Notes: a model not told the origin generated them from the letters alone. DNA of 64,000 bases from Tetrapyrgos nigripes (GCA_013368315.1 JAACJM010000037.1:186001-250000); one strand, 5' to 3'. Shown: positions 44,385-55,589, counted from the stretch's first letter. Numbers and translations are program-made.

Positions 44385-46742
44385 ATGTCATCACGAATGT
44401 CCCGTCGTCGCAAGAATCCCAATGATGCAGCCTCAATGTCCACCCCAGCAGCATCTCAGTCAGCACCCACTCCGACTGCTGCTCCAGCTCCAACCACCAA
44501 CAGACAAACCCGAGGAAAGAAAGTCAATATTCCTGAGGAGCTGAGAAAATATTCTCGGCAGGAGAGGAAGGACATGCGCAGCGAGAAGGAGGAGCAGGCT
44601 GCCGCAGAGAAGACAGAAGCAGACAACAACCGCAAGAAAAAGGCTGCCACAGCCAGAGATCGCATCGCTGAGGAGATGGACAAAGAAGCACTTCGTGACG
44701 ATGAGCTTATCTCCACTCGTCCTGATTTGCTGGAACCTAACTCACCTTTGCCTGAACCAGAGGAATATCCCTTGAGGACCAGCAGTTCTCCAGACCCATA
44801 TGCTCCTCCGTCTCGTGCCCAGTCGTCATTCACAGCTGATGGAGCGACTGACGGAAGCGAGCCTCCATTTTCCGAACCCGTTTCTGAAAGTGAAGGTGGT
44901 ATGCATGCTGAGTCAGTGCATTCTACAGAGGAAATGGATGTCGATGTTTTTGACGAGGAACACGAAAATCATGGGACCGGGAACGTCGCCTCTATGCGTG
45001 CTCCAGACTCAGAAGAGTCTCTTGACAACGAGGAGCGTGTCGAGTATGCAAGGCTGAAAGCGAAGCTCGATGCTAAAAAGGAAAAGAAAAAGGTATGTCT
45101 TCATGAAACTGTCAAGCACCGCTACGGCGCTAATAATTGTTATATACCTCAGGAAGCGAAAGTTGCTGTTCGAACTGCAGTCACTGCAGCCCGCACCAAT
45201 CCTCCAAAGACTCCTGTACTTCAGATGACCACTTCATCAACCAAACCCATCCATATCCTATCTGACGATGATGATGATCTTCTATTGACAAAACCAGCAA
45301 ACAAACGCGCAAAAGTGACCGAGATTGGCGGTTTAGCACTGGGAACCAAGAAATATCTTGCTTTGGCCAAGGCCACATGGAACACGTCTAGGATCCCGAG
45401 TGAAACCGAGGTGGAACCATTGGTAGTTGGGGAATTTGACGCTGATGAGAGTCCAGAAATTTTACGGGCTTCCAGGGATAACAAGGCCTCAAAAAAGCAG
45501 CAAAAGTTGCAAAAGGTATTTCTATTCCAAGTTGAAGATCCTAGCTAACGTCCTTATACAGGGGTCCAGGGAAGTTGAGTTGGTCGACGCTGATGTCAAG
45601 GAAATAGAGGTTGAAGAGCGTGAGAATGCTGGACGTAGACGCGTCATCCTCAAGAAGGAGGACTTGCCCATCGTTTCCAAGACTGACTACAACATCTGGA
45701 GTTCTGAATTGGTGCCTGACCTCATCGAATGGTGTGGTACTCGTGCCAATCAATTCGGTCTTGGCAACGAGGCAGAACTTCCTAACCTTCTGGCCTCGCT
45801 CTGGGAAATCCATTTTGGCAACCTCAAACACATACCCAAGACCTATGCAGATGGTACTACGCAGAAGAAAAGGTCTTACCACCCCGCTATTCTCAGCATT
45901 GTATGTTTTTTCTATCTCTGCTGACAGTTGCTAATGTGCCTGCAGGCTCAGAGTCAAATTCGGACATACCGCAGCAAGCTTGGTGTAGCCGCCTTACAGG
46001 CTGTCTCTGAGAGGATCACGGAGCTGGAGCTAGAGGGAAAGGAGGCTATCAAGAAATGGGTGGAAGAACAGCTGGACAATGATGCATTTTCATGTGAAGT
46101 CCCTGGGCCAACTGTACGTGCTGTACTCAACTGTTCTATTTTCATTCTTAAGTCACCTTTGCCTTGCAGCGTTTGACTAGCCAAGGTGCTCTTCGAAGCA
46201 AGCTGGTCACCAACACCTTCGCATATCATCTCACTTGGGTCTTGGCGGCTAAGACACCTGTCGGCAACCCTGCGGGTGCATTAGCCCTCAGTGCTGCAGC
46301 GGTATGTTATATTTTTCTTCTGTCATGTATAGTCTAATAACTCTCTCAACACTTATTCTAGGTTGCCCGAGCTTTGTATGTGTGGAAAGATGGCGAGGAC
46401 AGCGTCGAGAAGAGACGTGAAGAGAGGAGGAGAAAGATCGAGGAGGAGAAGAAGAAAGGTGCGAAGAAGGACAAGGGAAAGTCCAAGGAGGAGCCGAAGC
46501 CCATTGAGGATCCCCTTCTCGATTTCGGTGAGAATTGGGAGGCGACGCTTGACAAATTCTTTACAGTTGCCCAGCAATTTGATGATACCAAGTTCGAGCG
46601 CGTTTATCGAGCCAGTGAGGCGTACATCACTCACCTTCCTGCCTCTGGAGCTGGACCTGCATACAAAGAGTCCACGAAGCCCTCAGTTAATCAATCTCGT
46701 GCCGCCACTGTAGAGGAAGACAGGTTCGTTGTGTCAGACTGA
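44385..46742 (+). CDS. Plavaka companion protein, unknown function (696 aa)
   Basis: Six exons: 44385-45092, 45153-45515, 45562-45900, 45946-46113, 46170-46301 and 46362-46742. Each length is a multiple of three and they total 697 codons with the TGA stop, strong evidence for a maintained gene. Residues 1-130 are basic and charged (RQTRGKKVNIPEELRKYSR, a likely coiled coil RKDMRSEKEEQAAAEKTEA). An acidic middle follows. A more ordered region spans roughly 390-600 (WCGTRANQFGLGNEAELPNL, SKLGVAALQAVSERITELE, NTFAYHLTWVLAAKTPVGNP, ALYVWKDGEDSVEKR), then a Lys/Glu helix and C-terminal block. It lies between the element's ends and diverges from the transposase, so it probably assists or regulates transposition. 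A faint likeness to DUF6532-type fungal proteins is unproven. Confidence 0.8.
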
Positions 46743-47318
46743 GGTATGGTTAATAAATCTGTCTTCAGCCTCTGTACTGACTACCGCATCGCAGATACTT
46801 TACGGCCAATGACAACATATTGACTACTCGCGCTCCATTCTACTCTCGCTCTCTTACTACTACGCCTTTTAATCTCCGAGTCACTGCTAATACTTTTCTT
46901 TCATTATATCTACTAGTACAGACTCAGAGTCTCTCTATGTTCCACTCTCGTTCTCTCTGCTACAACTCCTTTTAATCTCCTGTATCTAGTGGTGTTACGC
47001 CTTTAGCAGTCAAATGTGATATGCTATTTATCTAAATCGCCGAGCAATGGTCTGAACGGGGAGTGAAAGGCGTGTATGCGTCGTGTATTCTAAGTATGAA
47101 GCTGGTATGATGCTGGTGTGAAGCTGGTATGATGCTGGTATGATGGTGCATATTGGTGTATGGTTGGTGGGGAAGGCGGTGCGCAGCCGACGCATAATTT
47201 GGTATATTGGCGCATGTCCACGATGCACTCGGGGGTCGTGGAACACAGGCCTGATTTCGTATAATTTGGTATATCCGGTCTCCGGGAACGCCAATCACGG
47301 ACCTTCAGTTTTACTGAT
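46743..47318. other. Plavaka 3' subterminal region
   Basis: No gene. Between 47093 and 47150 GCTGGTATGATGCTGGT-type units repeat four to five times. Such clusters near the ends are usual transposase-binding sites in CACTA-like elements. Confidence 0.55.
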
Positions 47319-47424
47319 GTGGTTCTTTCGAACCTGGGTCCCGGTTCTGACTTGAATGAAGACAAAGGGTGTACTCCTGCACCATCCGGAGACCCTGGAG
47401 TACGGTTAGAGTCACCGGTTAGGC

Positions 47425-47431
47425 TTTTCCC
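47425..47431 (-). promoter_or_regulatory. Candidate -1 ribosomal frameshift site in Gypsy1 gag-pol
   Basis: On the element strand the heptamer GGGAAAA lies in the gag frame as G GGA AAA, a canonical X XXY YYZ slippery site, two codons before the gag stop TAA. The -1 frame is open from here through the protease once Plavaka is removed. Start and stop of the overlap fit a -1 gag-pol fusion. No downstream pseudoknot was modelled. Confidence 0.65.
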
Positions 47432-47453
47432 GAAGAGGGATTAGCCTGCGAAG

Positions 47454-48741
47454 TAGGGCTTCGCACCGTACCAGTATCCATACGGTTATACGGGAACCGT
47501 ATGGAAATACAACCCCGTACCGTATAGCAAGATTTGGAGAAAAAATACGGGACTGTACTGTACGGGTATAACCCGTATATCACCTTCTCCTTCACGGCCG
47601 TCATATGGGTTGGTACGGTATACGGGTCGGTCAAGCCCCGGCAATGACTTTTTTCCTTAAATTTTAGTCCTTTTCGCCAAGTTTTCGTCATTCTTGTACA
47701 TGAAGTGGTCGAAGCGAGGTGAAAATCCAAGCCCGAAGGGTATATCTGCGCTTGATCTGCGCAAATCCTGATGAAAAAGATGCTGATGACCTGTTGTTCA
47801 GATGTCAGTGAGTCACAAAGGCCAAGTGAAAATCTTTCAGAGAGCTATGGTGATGTGCATAACACTAGTTTCTGACCTCCAGTTCAGTTATACAAGTCTT
47901 AAAAACAACACGAATAGGGCTCCTAGCGGATCGGATGATCCGGCGTCTATCCGCCGATGAGGCCTCGGATTCGGATGGCGGATGGGCCTCTGGAGGTGCA
48001 CCCAACCGACGGATACCATCCGACCATCCGCCGGTCATCGTCGGATGTGTGAGGTATGTGGGAACCTGTCGTACTTACTAATTTGGGGTGAGTTGTTCTC
48101 GGGACTTCCCGAGATTCTGTACAGTTGGAAAGGTTATCAACATCGACAAAACTCTCGTCAACACAGCTCGACGTTTTGAAAGTTTGAAACCTTGCTCAAT
48201 GCTGAGCTAGCCGTGGGAAAAATCCTCGGCAAGATGCCCATACCGTGTCATGAGCCATGCACCCTGTATTTACATGTGTAGGCAAGTGGAAACTTTTTTA
48301 TTTCACATAAAATGGACCCAAAGTGTACTTACAAGTGAAAAAAAGAATGAAAAAAGACCTCAGGCAAGCTCTATACGCTACCTTTGGTATGTGTGCCCAC
48401 CATCCGCGGATGATCCGACCATCCGTCAGATGCCATCCGCCGATGCGGATGAAGTCTTGGTCATGGCTCATCCGAGCGGATGGATCCGCATCCGACCAGC
48501 ATCCGATCCGCTAGGAGCCCTAAACACGAAGTCAGTAAATAAAAGGTGTGTCGCTTGTAGTATTTCTTCCAGCCGCAGCAGCATGACCCCGTAACCAGTA
48601 TTACTGCCGTACCCATACCCGTCCAGTACCGTACAGGCTTCTAGATGAACCAGTACGAATACGAGGACGGGTATACCGTACCAGTACTGAGCCAGTAAAA
48701 TTTACGGCCGTACCAGTATTACTGGACGGTGCGAAGCCCTA
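47454..48741. mobile_element. hAT-type MITE in Gypsy1 gag (1288 bp, with nested MITE)
   Basis: Terminal inverted repeats TAGGGCTTCGCACCGT are perfect and flanked by the 8-bp duplication CTGCGAAG (47446-47453 and 48742-48749). Without the nested element it is 672 bp, similar in size and ends to the MITE at 18597-19228 (one base differs in the first 16). No coding capacity was found. Confidence 0.93.
47915..48522. mobile_element. Second hAT-type MITE nested in the first (608 bp)
   Basis: The ends TAGGGCTCCTAGCGGATC are inverted repeats, followed inside by more GGATC/GATCC-rich repeats (CGGATGATCCGG, CCATCCGACCATCCG). The flanking 8-bp duplication is AACACGAA (47907-47914 and 48523-48530). It is a different family from its host MITE, but uses the same kind of target duplication. 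Confidence 0.93.
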
Positions 48742-50007
48742 CTGCGAAGACTGAGAAGTCTTCTTCGCTTCCTCCATTCGTTTAACAACAAAAGGAGAAC
48801 GATTCGGACAGGTATCGGCAGTTTTACCACACTTGCCACAATACATACATGATCCATTATCCTTCCTATGCTTCTTCTCGGCCTCAGTCAAAGGCTTGCG
48901 AGCTTGAGTCTTCGTAGCGTCGACTTGCATAGGTTCGCCCATGTAAACTGAGCCGTTGCCGGTGGTAGAATTCGAAGTGGATGAGGAAGTGGATTTAGGA
49001 GGTTTGTTGGAGTTGGAATTAGAGGTGGAGGTGGAAGTGGAGCGCTTGGATTCGTCCTTGCGTTCCTCGTTACGTTCATGGACACGATTATCGCAGTCAA
49101 TAGCGAACTGTACGTAGTCCAAGAATTTCGTAGGACGTTCAGAGCGTTTGGTGGCTGAAATGAGATCCTTAGTCGTTGGCCTCAACCCTTCGTAGAACTG
49201 GTCAACCTTGGACTCTTCAGACCAAGTGACGTGAATGAGCAGTTCCTTGAAGCGAGCGGCATAGGCGGCGGTGGATCCCGTTTGAGTTAAAGCCTTGAGT
49301 TTGCGAGCGGAGTTGTAGGCTAAGTTGGAGTCACCGAAATGCTTTCTGAAAGTCTCGATAAAATCAGCAAAAGAATCGAGAAGGTGATCTTCATTGATAC
49401 GAATGGAATTATACCACTGTTTCGCTGAATCCGCCATATGCATGCCCATATAAATACCCTTCTTCCTATCCGTAGGCAATGTAGCACCCAACAACTCAAC
49501 AGCATCTTTAACCGAATGAATAAACATCTCTACCTCCGTAACCTTCCCTTTGAAAAGCGACGGCGGCGTAAACGTTGGTGGTTTGGTAGAGTCGGTGGAT
49601 GTAGTAGCAGGAATAGGGGCAGAAGTCGAAGTAGAAGTCGTAGGGGGTGGCGGTGCGGACGACGATGGATCAGGAGCTTTTCCTGAAGCTTTGAGTTGAG
49701 AAGAAATGTCGCTGAGAGTAGACTGCATCGATGAGAGGTTGATGGAAAGCTCGTTGAACCTGGTGTTGGTGTCCGCTTGGAACGCATCGAAACGAGCGAA
49801 GTAACCCTTCATTATATTCACATCGTTGTGGGTGATGGTGGCTTGAGCATTCGGATCCGGTCCGTTAACGTCTCCTGGTATGGATTGATGTCCGTGGTCA
49901 GACCACTGGTCGGGGGCGGGTGTAGTCATGAGAGCGAGAGAATGAGAGTAGAGAGCGAAATAGAAGGAAGAGGAATACTCTTCGTAGTTAGAAAAGTCAA
50001 ATCAAAC

Positions 50008-50244
50008 TGTAAGGGTTCGGGCTACCCTTAATGGAAAGACGACTTAGAAGGAAAGAAGTGATTGCAGAGGAAAATATGAGTTGATTTGACTACTGAATCA
50101 ACAAGCTACGATGAAGTATAAATACTATAGACTATGATCAGTAGAGAAACTAATGAAAAGATGATACAAGTAAGAGTATGACTTAAAGTAACAAATGACG
50201 ATCAGTTAGAGATAAATGAGTAAGTAGAGGAGGAGATCGTGACA
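50008..50244 (-). repeat. Gypsy1 5' LTR
   Basis: 237 bp, the same length as the 3' LTR at 20692-20928. The matching TTACA follows at 50245-50249. The gag ATG lies 78 bp inside. Confidence 0.93.
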
Positions 50245-50249
50245 TTACA

Positions 50250-50525
50250 CTAGCTGGAAGCAGTGCTCTGCCGGGGCAAAGAAGACTGGGTTCTTAGATA
50301 TTCGATGAAGTCCTCTACTGCCTCGCGGTAAACACTGCATGGTGGATGTGGCACGCTTCACTTCATATGGTTCCCCTCGAGCCAAGAAACCTCTTCATCC
50401 TCACGCACTAGCCTTCTCAAAAGATGTACCCAACTGGAGTTGAAATTAGAGGCTGGAAGTTCGTTTGTCCGCTCCTATGATACAATAAGTAAATACCTAA
50501 TAAGTACACGAGCCTTCTTTTTGCT
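50250..50525. other. Host flank between Gypsy1 and the surface-protein gene
   Basis: No gene was seen. This is the original host DNA to the right of the Gypsy1 target site and probably includes the 3' UTR of the next gene. Confidence 0.5.
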
Positions 50526-51712
50526 TCACCACAGGTACATAATCGAAAGGATTACTGTGGATGAGAGAACGACTACTGACGTCATTCGATCTCGAACACA
50601 GTCAAATTGTCCTGGGCCACTGTTCGTCCCCGTGGTACTCGGAAGCGGTCCTGTTGGGTTGGCTAGTACAGGCCCAGTCCCTTCACTGGCACTTGGACTT
50701 GCACTCGTCAGAGTATCTGGGGTTGATATAGCAAAGACAAAGGGAACAGCCGTCCCAGTTACTGTGGCTGTAATCGTGCTCGAGGCCTCGGAGCCTCCAG
50801 CTCCGTTAAAACCGCGTATGACACATCCGCCAGCATTATCTGCGGTCATGGAACAATCCATATCGGCGGTGATGGAAAGGGAAAGCGGGGCATTGATGGC
50901 TTTGAATCCGGAGGCAGAGGCGACGATAGTTGCTAGGTACATTGGCCACAAGATGGAGTCATACATAGACAGATGGGAGATGAGAAGAATAGTTTTATCA
51001 GCGCTCAGGAGGAACTAATGTCGGATAAAGAGATGTATCAAAAAATAAAAGACGAAGAATGAAATTAGCAGAATATGCCCAACGTACGGCAGGAGAAGGC
51101 TGATCATGGCATGTCGATCAACACTCACCTATATTCGTCGTCGTTAACGTCGTCGCGACTTCATCATCTCCAAAAATACCAAATCCGTCGCCGAAATTCC
51201 CAATCACGCTACTGAAACCATTCTCTCCATCTGCAACCACGCTACTGAAGAAGCCAAAACCAAAATGTCCTCCAGTCCCGGTCCCAGTCCCACTATTGAA
51301 AGGCTCAGAGGATACGGTTGAGCCTGTTGCCACACTCGTAGTCGATGCCGGGACTTTTGTGACGATCTCTTCTACCTGTTCATATAAATAGCTCGTCTCT
51401 CCACCCCCATCAGCAGTTCCGATGGGTACCACGTATGCTGTAGTTACTCCGGGATCGAGTGCGGTCTCGAGATCAGTGAGACTAGGATCTTGGAACTCCC
51501 ATAGCGTTACCACAGGACCAGCGGGCCGGGGAGCGGTTGCTGTTGGGGAAGGTGCCAAAGGCGAAGATACGTCGGCCTGAGGATGAGGAAGAGCGACAGC
51601 GGGTACTGAGGGCTCAAAATGTTAAGTAAAGTGATTAAGAGAGATTAGAGCACGCACGGGATCCGAACGGAAGCAGAGCCAAGGTTAGAGTCACGAACGT
51701 CCCTCTGAGCAT
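50526..51712 (-). CDS. Secreted, probably surface-anchored protein (312 aa)
   Basis: Three exons (51658-51712, 51129-51605 and 50526-50932) with GT-AG introns of 52 and 196 bp total 313 codons with the stop. The product begins with a signal peptide (MLRGTFVTLTLALLPFGS). A Pro/Ala/Thr-rich part and a VVTLWEFQDPSLTDLETAL region follow. Then come a TTYL-like segment (ETSYLYEQVEEIVTK), a Gly/Phe-rich middle, and ATIVASASGFKAI with cysteines in DMDCSM, GGCVI and FDCVRD. It ends in a hydrophobic tail (VVVLSSTVILSIMYLW), which suggests GPI or tail anchoring at the cell surface. Similar proteins occur in mushrooms but I cannot name a function. A fragment of a paralogue makes up the chimera at 5.5-6.0 kb. 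Confidence 0.7.
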
Positions 51713-52721
51713 CGTGGAATCTAGATTCGTGATGTAACTCGTCGACGGTCGTACCACCACCACACCACACAGAAAATCAAAGGAAAAAAGTACAAAAAAA
51801 GGGAAGAGCAGGAAAAAAAGCAAAAATGAACAGCGCTCTGCGCAGCAAGAGATGGAAGTAGAAGTTAAGGAAAGCAACCCATTTGCAGATCACGCTATAC
51901 TTACTTATATGCGCTGATATTCATCGTCTCGGATCGTTGTAGGGATGATGGTTGACAACCCCCGGGCGCCCACACATTACGTAGATGACAAGGCGGCATC
52001 TCTACATTGCGATGTTGTCAACTCGAGCATTCGCACTTACATAAAGCCAACCATAAATAACATAGAACAGTACATGGTGTATGGGCAGGTCGGCGTATGA
52101 CGACAGACAAAGCAAGATAACATGTCTCGAGGTGGCACATTCTATGATATCACTACTTCTTTATACTAACGACTCTGTAGTCTTAGATATCTTTCTTCCT
52201 CTATGCTATGAAGGGGGTATGGGCCATCGGCGAGCCGTGGCAAATACGAGGTCGCACAGGAAGGGGATTTAAAGTACATAATTACCAGTCTTTCAAAAAT
52301 AAAGTGCCACTAAAAATTTCGAGACTAGTTAAATGTCATATGGAGCAAGTCAAGTGGTTAAAGCTGTCTCAAAAATGCTCAGGTAGACAAAGAAACATAA
52401 AACAACTTTTCCCATAAAATACTCCAGGTCTGTATGCTCAGCTTGACATTCTGGAGATAATTTTGTGGCAGTCCTAAAAGAAGCACAGTGGGATAGAAAT
52501 TAGACGTGGAATGGAAGAGGAAACCTAAGTGAGCAAGATCTGGGCAGTCAGCCAGGCTGCGCTTGCCAACGCTTGATCTGACTGGAGTAATAAGGTTGCA
52601 GTTGAGGTATAGCTCAGTTTACACGAAACCAAGCCAAAACAATGCAGCAAAGAGGAAAATGTGCGAGAGAGCTTCATGGTGGTATGAGAGAGGGAGGAAT
52701 GAGATAGGGACAAATTAAACC
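51713..52721. other. Promoter of the surface-protein gene and spacer to the inverted arm
   Basis: A TATA-like CATATAAG lies on the minus strand (51903-51910), about 190 bp upstream of the ATG. The block 51930-52030 is the promoter segment repeated at 6187-6315 and 11870-11975. A degraded GGGCCATCGGCGAGCCGTGG hairpin motif lies at about 52217. From there to 52721 I see no gene. Confidence 0.5.
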
Positions 52722-54709
52722 CTTGAATTGCTGGTGGCCCATATTTTATTCATACTGTTGCTTAACTTACCCTTAAGTGTTGCTTGACTGTTGCTTGACC
52801 TATGAGAAGTGTTGTTGGATGTTGCTTGACTGTTTCTTGATGTTGCTTGAGTGTTGCTTGACATTGCTTGAGTGTTGCTTGAGTGTTGCTTGAGTGTTGC
52901 TTGACATTGCTTGAGTGTTGCTTGAGTGTTGCTTGATGTTGCTTGATCCGTTGCTTGACCGTTGCTTGAGTGTTGCTTGAGTGTTGCTTGATGTTGCTTG
53001 ACCCAGTGCTTGACCATTGCTTGACTGTGACTTGATGGTTGCCTGTACCACTACAATTGAAGCTATCACTCAAGCCACATTCAGGCCACCTCCAACTACT
53101 CTTGAGCCATCTGCTTATACATCTGTGAAACACCTTTTATATGTCTGAATTTCAGAATATTTTCTGGCTTGCTTAACTATTGCCAATGGGTTGCTGCAGG
53201 TTGTGGGGTACAGGTCTCACTGGTATGGATTTGGAAACCTGTGCTGACCTGTACCAGTAGAGGCAGACCCATTGTACCTGCCCCTCTAAATATCAATTAC
53301 TTATATGGTGTCTGACCTGCCAATAAGTATAGTAGGTAACACAGCTAGTAATTATATGGAATGAATTAGAATAGTTAGACACACTCAAGAACAGATGGGT
53401 TACCCACCAGACCCACTGAAAACCCATACCTGGTCAGGTATGGGTCAGCTCAAAAGTATCTGTAGGGTACCTGTGCTGTTCACTAACTACTGCAATTGTC
53501 TCTGTATTATAAAAGCTCATTGATAAGGATGTTTCTGTTCTCTCTGAGTTAGCATATTTAAAAAGCAAGCTATCTAATACAGCTGGGAAAATCTAGCAAA
53601 ACTGAGCATTTGAGACTCAGAAGAGGCTAAACCAGTTTGCAGTAAAGGGTGTGGTAAGTATGATATCCATCTCCTCAATAAATGAACCTTTCAATGCAAG
53701 TAATTTGTTGTACAATGAAGTGTAGTGAAGTTGAGTACACTGGGATAAGCACAGCCACACTAAAATTAGAAGTCAGGCTACCCTCAAGCTACTTGAGCCA
53801 GGGTAGCTTGAGTGACAGTAGCAGTGCCCAATGAGTTTTGAGCACAGATTGAATTTTAAACCTGATTTATGTAGTGATTTTTTTGAGGCCAATGCTAGTG
53901 ACTTCAATATGACTTCAATAGGTTTTAATAGCACTTAAATGTTGTTCCACTGTTGGTTTGCTGTTGCTGGATGTTGCTTGACTTTTGCTTGATGTTGCTT
54001 GAGTGTTGCTTGACGTTGCTTGAGTGTTGCTTGAGTGTTGCTTGACCTGTTGCTTGAAAAGTTGGTGGCCCGGCAGTAACGGGTAACGGAGTCCCAAAAA
54101 ACGCCAAATATTCTGGCCTGTAACATGTAACATTGACAAGTGACGAATTTTCAGACCCAATTGTAACGCTGCGCATTTTTGTCTTTTTTTTTGGACTCTG
54201 AACCCATTTTAAGCCTCCCAGGGAGTACGAGACCTTAAGATACATGAGAAACAAGCTGTTTATCACTGGACAAGCACAGGCCAGCGCGAGGAAACTCAAA
54301 AAGGAAAGTCAATTTGTAAGCCAGTCCATTTCCAATGCCAAAAGTCCTTGGAGTTGTGCAATGTATTAGCCTTCCTCCTCCTTTTCCCAAGAACCTGCTC
54401 ACTGCACAGCCAGCTCTTCAAGTGGAAGAGGAATTGTATCCAGATTTTTGGCCTCAGCTCTCGAGCATATTGTAACTCGGTAGACAACTGTTCTCTATAT
54501 AAACAAAACTTGGAAAATTTTTTAGGCTTTATGCATTTAAGCTTTTTCCATGCATATCTTAGCAGAGGACTGAGGTCGTTTATTGACGCCTGGCTAGGGG
54601 TGACAAAAATTTGGCATTGTTATGGTAACAGTCCCGAACTGACAAATATTCAGGTTCGTCACCCATGTAACAGTAACGGTGGGGTGCCGAATTGATTAAA
54701 ATGGTACAG
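52722..54709. mobile_element. Partial element X, right arm copy
   Basis: It ends at 54709 with ATTAAAATGGTACAG followed by TA, the same terminus as the left arm. It is cut at 52722 by the duplication breakpoint. It carries the inverted minisatellite TGTTGCTTGAG (52755-53040) and the short array at 53975-54055. Confidence 0.8.
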
Positions 54710-55589
54710 TATATCTATGCTTCCACAGGTATTCAAATTTTATAACTGTACTACGACTAAGGCCACTCCAACGACTCTACACCTCTTTGCACCCGTGATT
54801 GGATTCGCAACTGTGGGGACATTTGCTACATCTTCCGCAAAACTAGTTTTTGGAAAATTGTTTTCACTTCAATCCCACACTGCACCGCCCTTCAATCAAC
54901 ACCATTTATCTCATTTCATGCGCATTTGGCTCCACTACCCATCTTCCCCTACCTCTTTGGTCCAGTCATCAACTATTCCAATCACCAACAGCAGGTTAAC
55001 CACCCTTTGAATCATATTACTGGCAAACCTCCCCACTTCCTCTACGTCTGCACTGTAGTGTACACACATCCGACTCGTTATTTTCAAGCATTTCAATGTG
55101 ATTTAGTTTGATTTATTTCAAAGTGCACATGCTCCACATGTCCTTTCTGCCTCCTCTGCTGGGAGTCTTGCAAGAATCCAACCCAAACATAAAATTTCGA
55201 GATCACGATTCCACAAGTGACCATTCAGCATCAAGATTACTCATTCATACTAATACGAACCCATATTTTTGAAGCACACCCATTTACCATATTTTCCGAA
55301 CATCCCTCATCTCATCAACACTTCCCTGACTTTCATTACTTTTGCGCATTCTACATCTGACGAGCTCCTTCCTATCTGGGTTCCTGCTATCTGCTGGATG
55401 CGTCGCTCGCTCCTTCATAAATGGGTATCGCAGCCAATTGCAAATACGCCAGAGATGGTTCTCGTTGGGGCCCAAGGTCTCCGACCTTAGCCCATATCCA
55501 TATACATTCCTACATTGAACGGACACATAGGAAAGAGTCTAACTCTTTCCAACACTCCAAAGAATATGAACGCATTGGATTGCATCCGA

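Larger units (their letters stand above)
40694..47319. mobile_element. Plavaka-type DNA transposon, apparently intact (6.6 kb)
   Basis: The ends are inverted repeats: CATCAGTAAAAGTGGAGAT on the left, and the right end complements to CATCAGTAAAACTGAAGGT (16 of 19 match). They are flanked by TG on both sides (40692-40693 and 47320-47321). Removing the element and one TG joins the Gypsy1 frame exactly (codons for RFERT then KDGSWC), so the limits are well set. It carries two divergent, spliced, open genes. The right subterminal region repeats GCTGGTATGAT (47097-47150), typical of CACTA-like superfamilies. Everything needed for movement seems present. Confidence 0.9.
47419..49929 (-). pseudogene. 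Gypsy1 Gag (about 404 codons), interrupted by a MITE
   Basis: From ATG 49929 the frame gives a typical gag: coiled N terminus (YFARFDAFQADTNTRFNELS), Pro/Ser-Thr linker, retrotransposon gag domain (PPSLFKGKVTEVEMFIHSVK, MGMHMADSAKQWYNSIR, RKHFGDSNLAYNSARKL) and a knuckle-like CMYCGKCGKTADTC. In the knuckle the family histidine is replaced by lysine, so zinc binding is doubtful. The frame meets the MITE 47454-48741 after SQSSQ. Removing it and one copy of its 8-bp duplication lets the frame go on eight codons to TAA at 47419-47421. No other lesion was seen. Confidence 0.88.
20692..50244 (-). mobile_element. Gypsy1: Ty3/Gypsy chromodomain retrotransposon with nested insertions (29.5 kb)
   Basis: Two 237-bp LTRs (20692-20928 and 50008-50244) are flanked by the same 5-bp direct repeat TTACA (20687-20691 and 50245-50249), so they are the two ends of one insertion. 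Read on the minus strand the order is LTR, gag (49929 down to 47419), protease and reverse transcriptase (47431 to 38.5 kb), RNase H and integrase (38.5-37.67 kb, then 21980-21.6 kb), chromodomain (21.5-20.97 kb), LTR. It is interrupted by a hAT-type MITE, a Plavaka element and block Y. Subtracting these and their target duplications leaves about 5.94 kb. The LTRs differ at five positions by eye, all transitions. Confidence 0.93.

Noticed and set aside
44456..44833. 125-codon minus-strand Ser-rich frame
   Set aside because: Antisense of the companion gene's first exon, whose frame is supported by six consistent exons.
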